From Rhodobacterales bacterium (GTDB lineage Bacteria; Pseudomonadota; Alphaproteobacteria; Rhodobacterales; Rhodobacteraceae), in assembly GCA_021155205.1 (NCBI GenBank), contig JAJNPS010000015.1, positions 62,001-126,000 of the forward strand: a stretch of 64,000 nucleotides of DNA. The letters are read 5' to 3'. This document shows positions 17,650 through 25,868 of the stretch, piece after piece. The notes under the pieces were generated by a model. The model ran no database searches and was not told where the DNA came from. It saw only the letters and a program-made list of their open reading frames with translations. Both the position numbers and the translations under genes were made by a program. The first letter of the stretch is position 1. Each line of letters starts with the position of its first letter.

Positions 17650-17668
17650 GATTGTGACCGTCACAATC
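17650..17668. promoter_or_regulatory. 19-bp perfect palindrome upstream of rarD
   Basis: GATTGTGAC (17650-17658), one central C, GTCACAATC (17660-17668): a perfect inverted repeat with 9-bp arms, ending 42 bp before the rarD ATG. It looks like the operator of a dimeric regulator. The half-site TGTGA resembles CRP/FNR sites, but the 3-bp spacing between half-sites is too short for that family. The regulator is unknown. Confidence 0.55.
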
Positions 17669-17710
17669 TGCCCAGTGGCGGCGTGTGGCGTTCGGGGCTA
17701 GTCCTGTCGC

Positions 17711-18616
17711 ATGGCCGAAAACCCCGACAACACCGATTCCCCGCGCGGGCTGGCCTTTGCCATCTCGGCCTACCTGCTCTGGGGGTTCCTGCCGCTCTAC
17801 ATGAAGGCGCTCGGTCACATCCCGGCGACCGAGGTGGTGGCGCACCGCGTGATCTGGTCGGTACCGATTGCCGCTGCCGTCTTGGTCTGGCTGGGGCGGA
17901 CGGCCGATTTGCGGGTCGCGTTGCGCAACCCCCGGATGCTGGCGATGGGCTGCGTGACCGCGGCGCTGATCTCGGTCAACTGGGGCATCTATGTCTGGGC
18001 CATCGGGTCGGGGCATGCGCTGGATGCGGCGCTGGGCTATTACATCAATCCCCTGTTCAGCGTGTTTCTGGGGGCGGTGCTGCTGGGCGAAAAGCTGAAC
18101 CGCGCGCAGATGGCAGCGATCGCGCTGGCGGGTCTGGCGGTGGCGATCCTGACCTGGGAGTCTGGGCGGCTGCCGCTGGTGGCGCTGGGACTGACCGTGA
18201 CCTGGGGGTTCTATGCCTATTTCAAGAAAAGCCTGCCGCTGGGACCGAACCAGGGATTCATGCTGGAGGTGCTGATCCTGTTGCCCTTTGCCCTGGGATG
18301 GCTGGGGTGGCTGGTGGCGACGGGGCAAAGCAATTTTGCCGTCGGGGTGCCCGAGGATACCTGGCTGCTGGTCGGCTGCGGGATCGTGACGGCGGTGCCG
18401 CTGATGATCTATGCCAATGGCGCAAAGCTGCTGCGCCTGTCGACCATCGGCATCCTGCAATACATCGCCCCCACGATGATTTTCCTGACGGCGGTGTTCT
18501 GGTTCGGCGAGCCGTTCGGGGCCGCGCGGATGATCGCCTTCCCGATGATCTGGGTGGCGCTGGTGATCTATACTGGCGCCCTTATCCAGAAATCGCGGGC
18601 GAAGGCGGTCGGCTGA
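17711..18616 (+). CDS. rarD: RarD-type EamA family transporter
   Basis: Inner-membrane protein of 301 residues, about ten helices. RarD hallmarks are visible: AFAISAYLLWGFLPLYMKAL at the start, EVVAHRVIWSVP, WGIYVWAI, YYINPLFSVFLG, TWGFYAYFKKSLPLGPNQG and LQYIAPTMIFLTAVF. RarD was named for chloramphenicol sensitivity, but its natural substrate is unclear. The 3' end overlaps the convergent anmK by 35 bp. A 19-bp palindrome lies just upstream and may control it. Confidence 0.9.
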   Translation: MAENPDNTDSPRGLAFAISAYLLWGFLPLYMKALGHIPATEVVAHRVIWSVPIAAAVLVWLGRTADLRVALRNPRMLAMGCVTAALISVNWGIYVWAIGSGHALDAALGYYINPLFSVFLGAVLLGEKLNRAQMAAIALAGLAVAILTWESGRLPLVALGLTVTWGFYAYFKKSLPLGPNQGFMLEVLILLPFALGWLGWLVATGQSNFAVGVPEDTWLLVGCGIVTAVPLMIYANGAKLLRLSTIGILQYIAPTMIFLTAVFWFGEPFGAARMIAFPMIWVALVIYTGALIQKSRAKAVG

Positions 18617-19697
18617 TCCGCCCGCCGCCGATGGCTGTCGCAACCCTGGTGGTGGTCGGGCCGGAGGTGGGCATACCGCGCGATATCCGCACAGCAAGAT
18701 AGGCAAAGGCCTGCGCCTCCAGCATGTCGCCGTTGAGGTTTTCGGACTCCACGTGGGCGGTGGGCAGGCCGGTTCGGGTGGTGAGTTCGCGCATGAGAAC
18801 GGGGTTCAGGCGACCCCCGCCGGTCACGAGGATGCGGGTTGGGGGCATGGGACAATGCTCCAGCCCCTTGGCAACGGCAGCGGCGGCGATGGCGGTCAGG
18901 GTCGCGGCGGCGTTCTCAGTGGTCATCGCATCATATGTTCGAAAAGTGCTCGAAAAGGCATCGCGATCAAGGGACTTCGGAGGCATTCTGTAGAAATAGT
19001 TATGGCCAAGGAAATGCGTGACGGCGGCTTCATCGACTGTTCCGGTGCTGGCGACGGCCCCGTCGCGGTCGAAATCGGCACCCAGCCGCATCCGCAAAAG
19101 GTCGTTGACCGGGGCGTTGGCCGGGCCGGTGTCAAAGGCCAGCAGCGCGCCGGGGGCTTCGGGCCTTTCGATCTTCGGGTCGATCCAGGTCAGGTTGCCG
19201 ACGCCACCGAGGTTGAGAAACACCAAGGGTTCGGTCGCGCCGATCCAGCGCGCGCAGGCGTGATGAAAGAAAGGCGCAAGCGGCGCCCCCTGCCCGCCCA
19301 TCGCGACGTCATTGGACCGGAAATCCCAGACCACGGGCAAGCCCAGCACGTTCGACAGCAGCGCCCCGTCCCCGGCCTGATGCGTGCCGCGCCCGCCGGG
19401 ATCATGCGCGAGGGTCTGGCCGTGGAAACCGACGACATCGACGCCGCGAAAGCGCGACAGCACCTCGGCATGCGCCGTCTCCACTACCTCTGCCGCCGCT
19501 TGTACCGCTGGATCGCCCGGCCATTGGCCCAGCGCGGCACGCAGGGTGGATTGTTCCAGGGCGGTATAGGGGCGGTAGGCGTGGGGGCCGAAGTCGCTGA
19601 TCGTCAGGCCATCGGTCAGCACCATCGCGGCATCGACGCCGTCGAGCGAGGTGCCCGACATCGCCCCCAACGCCCAGATGGCCCCGGATTTCAGCAT
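18582..19697 (-). CDS. anmK: Anhydro-N-acetylmuramic acid kinase
   Basis: Cytosolic kinase that phosphorylates and opens 1,6-anhydroMurNAc during cell-wall recycling, giving MurNAc-6-phosphate. The product has 371 residues, as usual. The ATP-binding GAMSGTSLDGVDAA (residues 11-24), GFHGQTLAH, FLNLGGVGNLT and AFDTGPANAPVND motifs and the C-terminal TGGGRLNPVLM are present. It is convergent with rarD and divergent from tyrS (57 bp between the starts). Confidence 0.95.
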   Translation of the reverse strand: MLKSGAIWALGAMSGTSLDGVDAAMVLTDGLTISDFGPHAYRPYTALEQSTLRAALGQWPGDPAVQAAAEVVETAHAEVLSRFRGVDVVGFHGQTLAHDPGGRGTHQAGDGALLSNVLGLPVVWDFRSNDVAMGGQGAPLAPFFHHACARWIGATEPLVFLNLGGVGNLTWIDPKIERPEAPGALLAFDTGPANAPVNDLLRMRLGADFDRDGAVASTGTVDEAAVTHFLGHNYFYRMPPKSLDRDAFSSTFRTYDAMTTENAAATLTAIAAAAVAKGLEHCPMPPTRILVTGGGRLNPVLMRELTTRTGLPTAHVESENLNGDMLEAQAFAYLAVRISRGMPTSGPTTTRVATAIGGGRISRPPSPAISG

Positions 19698-19754
19698 CTT
19701 CCCCTTGTCTCCCCGCCCCGGTATATCGCGGCTTCAGTTAAGCACGAGGCGGCG

Positions 19755-21005
19755 ATGACCTACCATCCGAAATCCGAGTTCATCGCCGTGATGATGTCGC
19801 GTGGGTTCCTTGCGGACTGCACGGACTATCAGGCGCTGGATGCGGCATTTCTGACGGGCATCGTGCCTGCCTATATCGGCTATGATGCGACGGCGGCCTC
19901 GCTGCATGTCGGCCATCTGATGAACATCATGGTGCTGCGCTGGCTGCAGAAATGCGGCGGCAAGCCAATCACCCTGATGGGGGGCGGCACGACCAAGGTG
20001 GGCGATCCGTCCTTCAAGGCCGAGGAACGTCCGCTGCTGACACCGGCAAAGATCGACGAAAACATCGCGGGCATGCAAAAGGTCTTTGCGCGCTACCTGT
20101 CCTATGGGGCGGGACCGAACGACGCGATCATGCTGAATAATGCCGAATGGCTCGACAGACTGAACTACCTGGAATTCCTGCGCGACATTGGGCGGCATTT
20201 CTCGGTCAACCGGATGCTGTCTTTTGAATCCGTCAAGTCGCGCATGGACCGCGAGCAAAGCCTGTCTTTCCTTGAGTTCAACTACATGATCCTTCAGGCC
20301 TATGATTTCCTTGAACTTCATCGCCGCCATGGCTGCCTGTTGCAGATGGGCGGATCGGACCAGTGGGGCAACATCATCAACGGCGTTGACCTGACGCGCC
20401 GGGTGATGGACCACGAGGTTTACGGCCTTACGACGCCCCTGTTGGCGACCAGCGACGGGCGCAAGATGGGCAAGTCGCTCAGCGGGGCGGTCTGGCTCAA
20501 CCCTGACATGCTGAGTGCCTACGAATTCTGGCAGTTCTGGCGCAACACGACCGATGCCGATGTGGGGCGGTTCCTGAAGATCTTCACCGAACTGCCGGTG
20601 TCGGAATGCGACCGGCTGGGCGCGCTTGGCGGGTCCGAGATCAACGCGGCGAAAATCCGGCTGGCGAATGAGGTGACGACCCTTCTGCACGGTGGGGATG
20701 CGGCGCTGGCGGCCGAGACTACCGCGCGCGAAGTGTTTGAACATGGCGGCATCGGGGACGATCTGCCTACGGTGCATATCACACCCTCGGAATTGTCCGA
20801 AGGTCTGGGCATCGTGCAGTTGCTGGTGCGCGCCGGTCTGGCCGCGTCCGGCAAGGATGCCAAGCGCCTGATCGCCGAGGGTGGCGCACGGATGAACGAC
20901 GACCTCGTCACCGATCCGGGCTTGCGGATCGGAGCGGGGGACCTCTCGGAGCCGGTGAAGCTGACGGCAGGCAAGAAGCGTCATGCGCTGGTGGTGCTGG
21001 GCTAA
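19755..21005 (+). CDS. tyrS: Tyrosyl-tRNA synthetase
   Basis: Class I aminoacyl-tRNA synthetase charging tRNA-Tyr, 416 residues. YIGYDATAASLHVGHL carries the HIGH-type motif (HVGH), DGRKMGKSLSG is the KMSKS loop, and GGSDQWGNI is the tyrosine-binding motif. A C-terminal S4-like domain covers about residues 350-416 (LVRAGLAASGKDAKRLI). ATG 19755 follows an AGGCGG site. A strong GC hairpin follows the stop. Confidence 0.97.
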   Translation: MTYHPKSEFIAVMMSRGFLADCTDYQALDAAFLTGIVPAYIGYDATAASLHVGHLMNIMVLRWLQKCGGKPITLMGGGTTKVGDPSFKAEERPLLTPAKIDENIAGMQKVFARYLSYGAGPNDAIMLNNAEWLDRLNYLEFLRDIGRHFSVNRMLSFESVKSRMDREQSLSFLEFNYMILQAYDFLELHRRHGCLLQMGGSDQWGNIINGVDLTRRVMDHEVYGLTTPLLATSDGRKMGKSLSGAVWLNPDMLSAYEFWQFWRNTTDADVGRFLKIFTELPVSECDRLGALGGSEINAAKIRLANEVTTLLHGGDAALAAETTAREVFEHGGIGDDLPTVHITPSELSEGLGIVQLLVRAGLAASGKDAKRLIAEGGARMNDDLVTDPGLRIGAGDLSEPVKLTAGKKRHALVVLG

Positions 21006-21038
21006 GCCTTTCTGACTGGACAAATATCCCGCGGGGGT

Positions 21039-21058
21039 GCGGGGGGACGGCCCCCCGC
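21039..21058. terminator. GC-rich hairpin between convergent tyrS and cyclophilin genes
   Basis: GCGGGGGG (21039-21046), loop ACGG, CCCCCCGC (21051-21058): a perfect 8-bp stem between two converging genes. There is no T-run, so it is a terminator-like or mRNA-end stem rather than a canonical intrinsic terminator. Confidence 0.5.
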
Positions 21059-21070
21059 TCCGACCGTAGG

Positions 21071-21640
21071 TCACGGCGCGACGGTCACTTTCGCCATCAC
21101 ATCGGGTGCGCCGGTGACTTCACCGTTCGGACCGTCGCCGCGCTTGATCGCATCGACGACCTCCATCCCGGAAATCACCTGGCCGACGACAGTATATTGG
21201 CCGTCCAGGAACTCTCCCGGTGCAAACATGATGAAGAACTGGCTGTTGGCGCTGTCGGGGCTTTGCGACCGGGCCATGCCGACGACGCCGCGCTGGAACG
21301 AGACATCCGAGAACTCGGCGGGAATGTCGGGCTTCGACGATCCTCCCATACCGGCCTGGGCGAGGTCGCCACCGGCCTTGCCGAACTGGACGTCGCCGGT
21401 CTGGGCCATGAAGCCGTCGATGACGCGGTGAAAGACGACACCGTCATAGGCGCCTTCGGACGCGAGCGCGGTGATCTGCGCGACGTGCTTTGGTGCCTTG
21501 TCGGCGAAAAGGTCGATGACGATGGTGCCATTCGCCTGTCCCGTGACGTCGATGGTCAGGTTGGGGCCTGGGCCGTCCTCTTGCGCGAATGCAGGGGCGG
21601 CGATAACGGCGAAGGCGAGGATCAGGGATTTACTGGACAT
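21071..21640 (-). CDS. Peptidyl-prolyl cis-trans isomerase, cyclophilin type, exported
   Basis: Cyclophilin of 189 residues with an N-terminal signal peptide (SLILAFAVIAAPAFA, cleavage after about residue 19), so probably periplasmic. The active-site stretch FHRVIDGFMAQTGD and SANSQFFIMF are present. Periplasmic cyclophilins assist folding of exported proteins. Its start lies 11 bp inside the end of the upstream cytoplasmic cyclophilin gene, so the two are probably one transcript and arose by duplication. Confidence 0.93.
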   Translation of the reverse strand: MSSKSLILAFAVIAAPAFAQEDGPGPNLTIDVTGQANGTIVIDLFADKAPKHVAQITALASEGAYDGVVFHRVIDGFMAQTGDVQFGKAGGDLAQAGMGGSSKPDIPAEFSDVSFQRGVVGMARSQSPDSANSQFFIMFAPGEFLDGQYTVVGQVISGMEVVDAIKRGDGPNGEVTGAPDVMAKVTVAP

Positions 21641-22139
21641 CGGCGGCCACCTTGACGGAAATCATCCGGTCGGGCTTTGCGGGCGGTTCGCCCTTGGCGA
21701 TCTTGTCCACATGCTCCATCCCCGACAGGACGCGGCCATAGACGGTGTACTGGCCGTTCAGGAAATGGTTGTCCTTGAAATTGATGAAGAACTGGCTGTT
21801 GGCCGAATTCGGGCTGGACGAGCGGGCAGCGCCGATGGTGCCCCGGTCATGCGGCAGTTTGGAAAACTCGGCCGGAACGTCGGGATGGGCCGATCCGCCA
21901 GTTCCGGCGCGGCGCAGGTTGAAGTCCTTTTCCATGTTGCCGTTTTCGACATCGCCGGTCTGGGCCATGAAGCCGTCGATGACACGGTGGAAACAGACGT
22001 TGTCATAGGCCCCGGCGCGGGCAAGGGTTTTCATCCGCTCGGTATGTTTCGGGGCAACCTCGGGCAGAAGGGCGATCACCACTTCGCCGTCCTTCAGCGT
22101 CAGGATGATGGTGTTTTCGGGGTCCTTGATCTCGGCCAT
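21630..22139 (-). CDS. Peptidyl-prolyl cis-trans isomerase, cyclophilin type, cytoplasmic
   Basis: Cyclophilin of 169 residues (MAEIKDPENTIIL start at ATG 22139) without a signal peptide. The catalytic segment FHRVIDGFMAQTGD and SANSQFFINF match the family. The frame is open much further upstream, but that part is antisense to pgk; AAGGAG just before ATG 22139 supports the short start. It overlaps the exported paralogue by 11 bp. Confidence 0.94.
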   Translation of the reverse strand: MAEIKDPENTIILTLKDGEVVIALLPEVAPKHTERMKTLARAGAYDNVCFHRVIDGFMAQTGDVENGNMEKDFNLRRAGTGGSAHPDVPAEFSKLPHDRGTIGAARSSSPNSANSQFFINFKDNHFLNGQYTVYGRVLSGMEHVDKIAKGEPPAKPDRMISVKVAADVQ

Positions 22140-22274
22140 GGGCAGCTCCTTTGAATTTGGGCGGGAAACTAGCGGCGGGTTCCGCCCAAGGAAAGGGCAA
22201 AGCGATTCCAGCGGTTGACGAAACAGTGTGATCCCCGGCAAGACGGGGTAAACAACCACTGGGGGAATGGTGCG

Positions 22275-23465
22275 ATGGCGTGGAAAACACTCGACGATAT
22301 GGCGATGGCCGGCAAGGTCGTGCTGGTGCGCGTGGACATCAACGTCCCGATGGAGGCGGGCCGCGTCACCGACACCACGCGGATCGACAAGATCAGGCCG
22401 ACGGTCGAGGACATCATCGCACGCGGCGGAAAGGTCGTTCTCCTGGCCCATTTCGACCGGCCCAAGGGCAAGGTGGTGCCGGAGATGAGCCTGGCCCATG
22501 TTGCGGGCGCGGTGGAAAAAAGCCTTGGGCGCAAGGTGGTGTTCGTCAGCGATTGCGTGGGGGATGCGGCGGCGGCAGCGATCGCCAACGCCGGTCCGGG
22601 CGAGGTGGTGCTGTTGGAAAACACGCGGTTCCATCCCGGCGAAGAGGCGAATGATGCGGGTCTGGCGGGCCGGATGGCGGCGCTGGGACAGGTTTACGTG
22701 AACGATGCCTTTTCGGCCGCGCATCGTGCCCATGCCTCGACCGAAGGCCTGGCGCGGCTTTTGCCTGCGGCGGCGGGGCGGCTGATGGAGGCGGAACTGC
22801 GCGCGCTGGAGGCGGCCCTTGGGTCGCCGCAGCGCCCGGTGGTTGCCGTTGTCGGTGGCGCCAAGGTGTCGACAAAGATCGAATTGCTGGCCAATCTTGT
22901 GACCAAGGTGGATCACCTGGTGATCGGCGGTGGCATGGCCAACACGTTCCTGGTGGCCGAGGGGATCGAGGTCGGCCGGTCGCTGGCCGAACGCGACATG
23001 GCCGAAACCGCCCGCGAGATCATCCGCAAGGCGCAAGGCGCGGGATGTGCCATTCATCTGCCGGTGGATGTGGTGGTGGCGCGCGAGTTCAAGGCAGGGG
23101 CGGCGTCCGAGGTCGTGGGCGTGCGCGATTGTCCGATGGATGCGATGATCCTGGATGCGGGTCCAAAGACGGTCACGGCAATCGAGGCGGTGTTTGCAGG
23201 CTGCAGCACATTGATCTGGAATGGGCCGCTGGGCGCATTCGAGATCGCGCCGTTTGACGCGGCGACCACTGCGGCGGCACGCGCGGCGGCGCGCCTGACC
23301 AAAGCGGGCAAGCTGATCTCGGTCGCGGGCGGCGGGGATACCGTTGCGGCCCTGAACCAGGCCGGTGCGGCGGGGGATTTCACCTTTATCTCCACCGCCG
23401 GGGGCGCCTTCCTGGAGTGGATGGAGGGCAAGGATTTGCCCGGCGTTGCCGCGCTGATGGGTTGA
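22275..23465 (+). CDS. pgk: Phosphoglycerate kinase
   Basis: Transfers phosphate between 1,3-bisphosphoglycerate and ADP in glycolysis and the Calvin cycle; 396 residues, normal length. The signature RVDINVPM, the substrate-binding HFDRPKG and the nucleotide-binding segments VVGGAKVSTKI and VAGGGDTVAAL are visible. ATG 22275 (MAWKTLDDMAMAGK) follows a GGGGGAA site and fits the family start. A class I aldolase follows after 50 bp, the usual partner in this group. Confidence 0.97.
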   Translation: MAWKTLDDMAMAGKVVLVRVDINVPMEAGRVTDTTRIDKIRPTVEDIIARGGKVVLLAHFDRPKGKVVPEMSLAHVAGAVEKSLGRKVVFVSDCVGDAAAAAIANAGPGEVVLLENTRFHPGEEANDAGLAGRMAALGQVYVNDAFSAAHRAHASTEGLARLLPAAAGRLMEAELRALEAALGSPQRPVVAVVGGAKVSTKIELLANLVTKVDHLVIGGGMANTFLVAEGIEVGRSLAERDMAETAREIIRKAQGAGCAIHLPVDVVVAREFKAGAASEVVGVRDCPMDAMILDAGPKTVTAIEAVFAGCSTLIWNGPLGAFEIAPFDAATTAAARAAARLTKAGKLISVAGGGDTVAALNQAGAAGDFTFISTAGGAFLEWMEGKDLPGVAALMG

Positions 23466-23515
23466 GGCATGGCCAAGGGCAGGCTATGCCAGAGCGCAAT
23501 CAACGGGAGACGGAC

Positions 23516-24403
23516 ATGACCATCGCAGCAATGACCGAACAGATGCGGGCAGGCAAAGGCTTTATCGCGGCGCTTGACCAGTCGGGTGGATCGACCCCAA
23601 AGGCGCTGAAACTTTATGGCATCCCCGAGACCGCCTATTCCGGCGAGACCGAAATGTTCGACATGATGCACGCGATGCGCGCCCGGATCATCAAGTCGCC
23701 CGCGTTTACCGGCGACAAGGTGGTGGGGGCGATCCTCTTCGAGCAGACGATGGACCGCACCATCGACGGCATTCCGACCGCGACCTATCTTTGGAAGAAC
23801 AGACAGGTCGTGCCGTTCCTGAAGATCGACAAGGGGCTGGAGGCCGAGGCTGATGGCGTGCAGCTGATGAAACCGATGCCGGGGCTGGATGCGCTGTTGG
23901 CGCGGGCGGCAAAGGCGGGGATTTTCGGGACCAAGGAGCGGTCGGTCGTCAATGCCGCGAACCGCAAGGGGATCGCCGCCATCGTGGCGCAGCAGTTCGC
24001 GGTGGGCGCGCAGGTGGCGTCCCACGGGCTGATGCCGATCCTGGAGCCTGAGGTCACGATCTCCATCGCGGACAAGCGCGAGGCCGAGGCTCTGCTGCAG
24101 GACGAGATTCTGAAGGCGCTTGGCGCGGTCAAGGGCCAGGTCATGCTGAAGCTGTCGCTGCCGACCGTCGCCAATTTCTACAAGCCGCTGGTCGATCATC
24201 CCAAAGTGCTGAAGGTAGTGGCGCTGTCGGGCGGACACGCGCGCGATGCAGCCAACGCGATCCTGGCGCAGAACGCCGGGATCATCGCCAGCTTTAGCCG
24301 CGCACTGACCGAAGGACTGTCGGCAGGACAGTCGGATGCGGAGTTTGATGCGGCACTTGGGGCCGCCATCGACAGCATCTATCGCGCGTCGGTCGCGGGC
24401 TAG
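23516..24403 (+). CDS. Class I fructose-bisphosphate aldolase
   Basis: Metal-independent aldolase of the short bacterial class I type, 295 residues. Family landmarks are FIAALDQSGGSTPKAL, ILFEQTMDRT, IVAQQFAVGAQ and VMLKLSLPT, the last containing the probable Schiff-base Lys. It cleaves fructose-1,6-bisphosphate into two trioses, next to pgk in the pathway and in the genome. ATG 23516 was chosen by the CGGGAGACGG site and the family start; the frame upstream overlaps pgk. Confidence 0.94.
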   Translation: MTIAAMTEQMRAGKGFIAALDQSGGSTPKALKLYGIPETAYSGETEMFDMMHAMRARIIKSPAFTGDKVVGAILFEQTMDRTIDGIPTATYLWKNRQVVPFLKIDKGLEAEADGVQLMKPMPGLDALLARAAKAGIFGTKERSVVNAANRKGIAAIVAQQFAVGAQVASHGLMPILEPEVTISIADKREAEALLQDEILKALGAVKGQVMLKLSLPTVANFYKPLVDHPKVLKVVALSGGHARDAANAILAQNAGIIASFSRALTEGLSAGQSDAEFDAALGAAIDSIYRASVAG

Positions 24404-24460
24404 ATCGCAAGGCCGCCCGATCGGCAAGGTTCAGCATGCAAACTGTGGGCAATAGGCAAC

Positions 24461-24489
24461 GATTCTGGGTGATTCGCGGGCAGGGATTC
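24461..24489. promoter_or_regulatory. Cluster of three GATTC (CcrM-type) sites
   Basis: GATTC occurs at 24461-24465, 24471-24475 and 24485-24489, three times within 29 bp, ending 65 bp before the FtsB-like gene. GANTC is the CcrM methylation target in alphaproteobacteria, and methylated GANTC near promoters is read by GcrA at cell-division genes. Involvement here is inferred. Confidence 0.45.
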
Positions 24490-24554
24490 CCTCGCCCGAC
24501 GGTCTGGCCTATGGTCGTCGGGACCGCCCAGGCAAGAGGCGGCGAGGCCAGAAC

Positions 24555-24857
24555 ATGATCCAGTCCACCGTCCGTCCGGCCGCTGTTGCCGCCGTCTATT
24601 ACCTGTCGCTGTTCGCGCTCGGCAGCTATTTCACCTTTGCCGCCGTGCAGGGTGAATACGGTGTGTTCCGGCAGGTGGAAATCGCCGCCGAAGCGGAAAC
24701 CCTGACGGTGGAGCGGGACCGGCTGTCGGCGGAACTGGCAACGCTGACCAATCTGACAAAGCGGCTGTCGGACGCTTATCTCGACCTTGACCTTCTGGAC
24801 CAGCAGGCGCGTGAAATCCTTGGCTTTCTGCGCCCCGACGAAATGGTGCTGCGTTAG
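24555..24857 (+). CDS. Septum formation initiator family protein (FtsB/DivIC-like)
   Basis: A 100-residue bitopic membrane protein: short cytoplasmic tail, one membrane helix at about residues 11-31 (AAVYYLSLFALGSYFTFAAV), then a periplasmic coiled coil at about 43-80 (AEAETLTVERDRLSAELATL). This is the layout of FtsB/DivIC, a divisome linker bound to FtsL and FtsQ. In alphaproteobacteria it is usually located between eno/fba and the pdh operon, as here. Three GATTC sites upstream would suit cell-cycle control. Confidence 0.85.
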   Translation: MIQSTVRPAAVAAVYYLSLFALGSYFTFAAVQGEYGVFRQVEIAAEAETLTVERDRLSAELATLTNLTKRLSDAYLDLDLLDQQAREILGFLRPDEMVLR

Positions 24858-24914
24858 GTCGAACGGCGCAGGACCGGACGCCTGACCCGGCCCTGCGACA
24901 ATTTTTGACATGTG

Positions 24915-25673
24915 TCAGCCGCCCGGCGGGATGTTCAGCGGCCTTCCCGTCTCGAGCCAGGTCTTCAACCCGTTGAAAATCTTGACCCAGCCCCCCTTGA
25001 TGCCGATATCGGCGGCGGTCAGCCCTTCATGCGTCAAGACCAGCCGCACCAGATCGCCCATCGGTTCCAGCGTGTAGGTGACGCGGGTTGCGGGACCGGA
25101 TGTTGCCGAGAAATGCGGGACAAAGGTGGTGACAAGCTTTCGCGGGGGATCGACCTCGAGGATTTCGCCCGAGACCATTTCCCTGCCATCCGGCCAGAGA
25201 TAGCTGATCTTCGCACCCTGTCGCCAGTCCGACGCGACGGCGGAACTGAAATAGTAGTTGGCGGTGTCCTTGGGATCGGTCAGCGCCTGCCAAAGGCGCT
25301 CAGGCGTGGTGCGGATGTAAATCTCGGTCTGGTAGATGGCGGTATCAGCGGCAGCTTGCATCGCGGGTTCTCCTTCCAGGGTTTGACGCAGGTCTTCAAG
25401 ACGCCGCGCCCAGGGGCGCAGCATGGGGTCGATCCAGCGGTCCAGAAGGCGCTGGAGCGGCACGACATTGAGGTGCAGGTACTTGAACCGCCCCTCGCGC
25501 CGCGCCGTGATCAGGCCGACCTCTTCAAGCACCGCGAGGTGTTTCATGACGCCAAAGCGGGTCATGTCCACGTTCGCCTCGATCTCGGTGACGGTGCGCC
25601 CGTCGCGCTGGCGCAAAAGGTCGAGGATCAGGCGGCGGGTGGGATCGCCAAGGGCCTTGAAAATGTCGTCCAT
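24915..25673 (-). CDS. ArsR-family regulator fused to an AHSA1/SRPBCC domain
   Basis: A 252-residue two-domain protein. Residues about 1-85 are an ArsR-type winged helix (DDIFKALGDPTRRLILDLL, then VTEIEANVDMTRFGVMKHL), without the Cys metal-binding motif of metal sensors. Residues about 110-245 form an AHSA1/SRPBCC ligand-binding domain (TEIYIRTTPERLWQALTDP). Such fusions usually repress themselves or a neighbour and bind an unknown small hydrophobic ligand. A 20-bp dyad covers its promoter upstream. Confidence 0.9.
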   Translation of the reverse strand: MDDIFKALGDPTRRLILDLLRQRDGRTVTEIEANVDMTRFGVMKHLAVLEEVGLITARREGRFKYLHLNVVPLQRLLDRWIDPMLRPWARRLEDLRQTLEGEPAMQAAADTAIYQTEIYIRTTPERLWQALTDPKDTANYYFSSAVASDWRQGAKISYLWPDGREMVSGEILEVDPPRKLVTTFVPHFSATSGPATRVTYTLEPMGDLVRLVLTHEGLTAADIGIKGGWVKIFNGLKTWLETGRPLNIPPGG

Positions 25674-25679
25674 GGGTCC

Positions 25680-25724
25680 ATTTATGTGATTCTTTTGTCA
25701 CGTGTCAATATGCTCACATATTGA
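25680..25724 (-). promoter_or_regulatory. Promoter and dyad operator of the ArsR-AHSA1 gene
   Basis: On the minus strand a consensus -35 TTGACA (25703-25708) is followed after 17 bp by ATAAAT (25680-25685). A perfect inverted repeat TCAATATG (25705-25712) / CATATTGA (25717-25724) overlaps the -35. The -10 lies only 6 bp before the ATG at 25673, so the transcript may be leaderless. The site fits autorepression; that is inferred. Confidence 0.55.
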
Positions 25725-25868
25725 GATTGTCATGCTCCGGACGCATGGGTGGCATGTCGCCAACCCGGCATTGCGCGTCAATATTTGCTTTGACCCAAGA
25801 AACACCGATGCGGTAAGCGTGGTTTAACGTTGAACCATCTTGCCGTTTCCCAGGGGAGGACGCCGCGC

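Noticed and set aside
17408..17701. 97-codon frame between eno and rarD
   Set aside because: TTG start without ribosome site, Arg-rich, and it runs over the palindromic operator; no family resemblance.
16439..18706. Minus-strand open frame of 755 codons across eno and rarD
   Set aside because: Antisense to two well supported genes, rich in Arg, Gln and His, and without family features.
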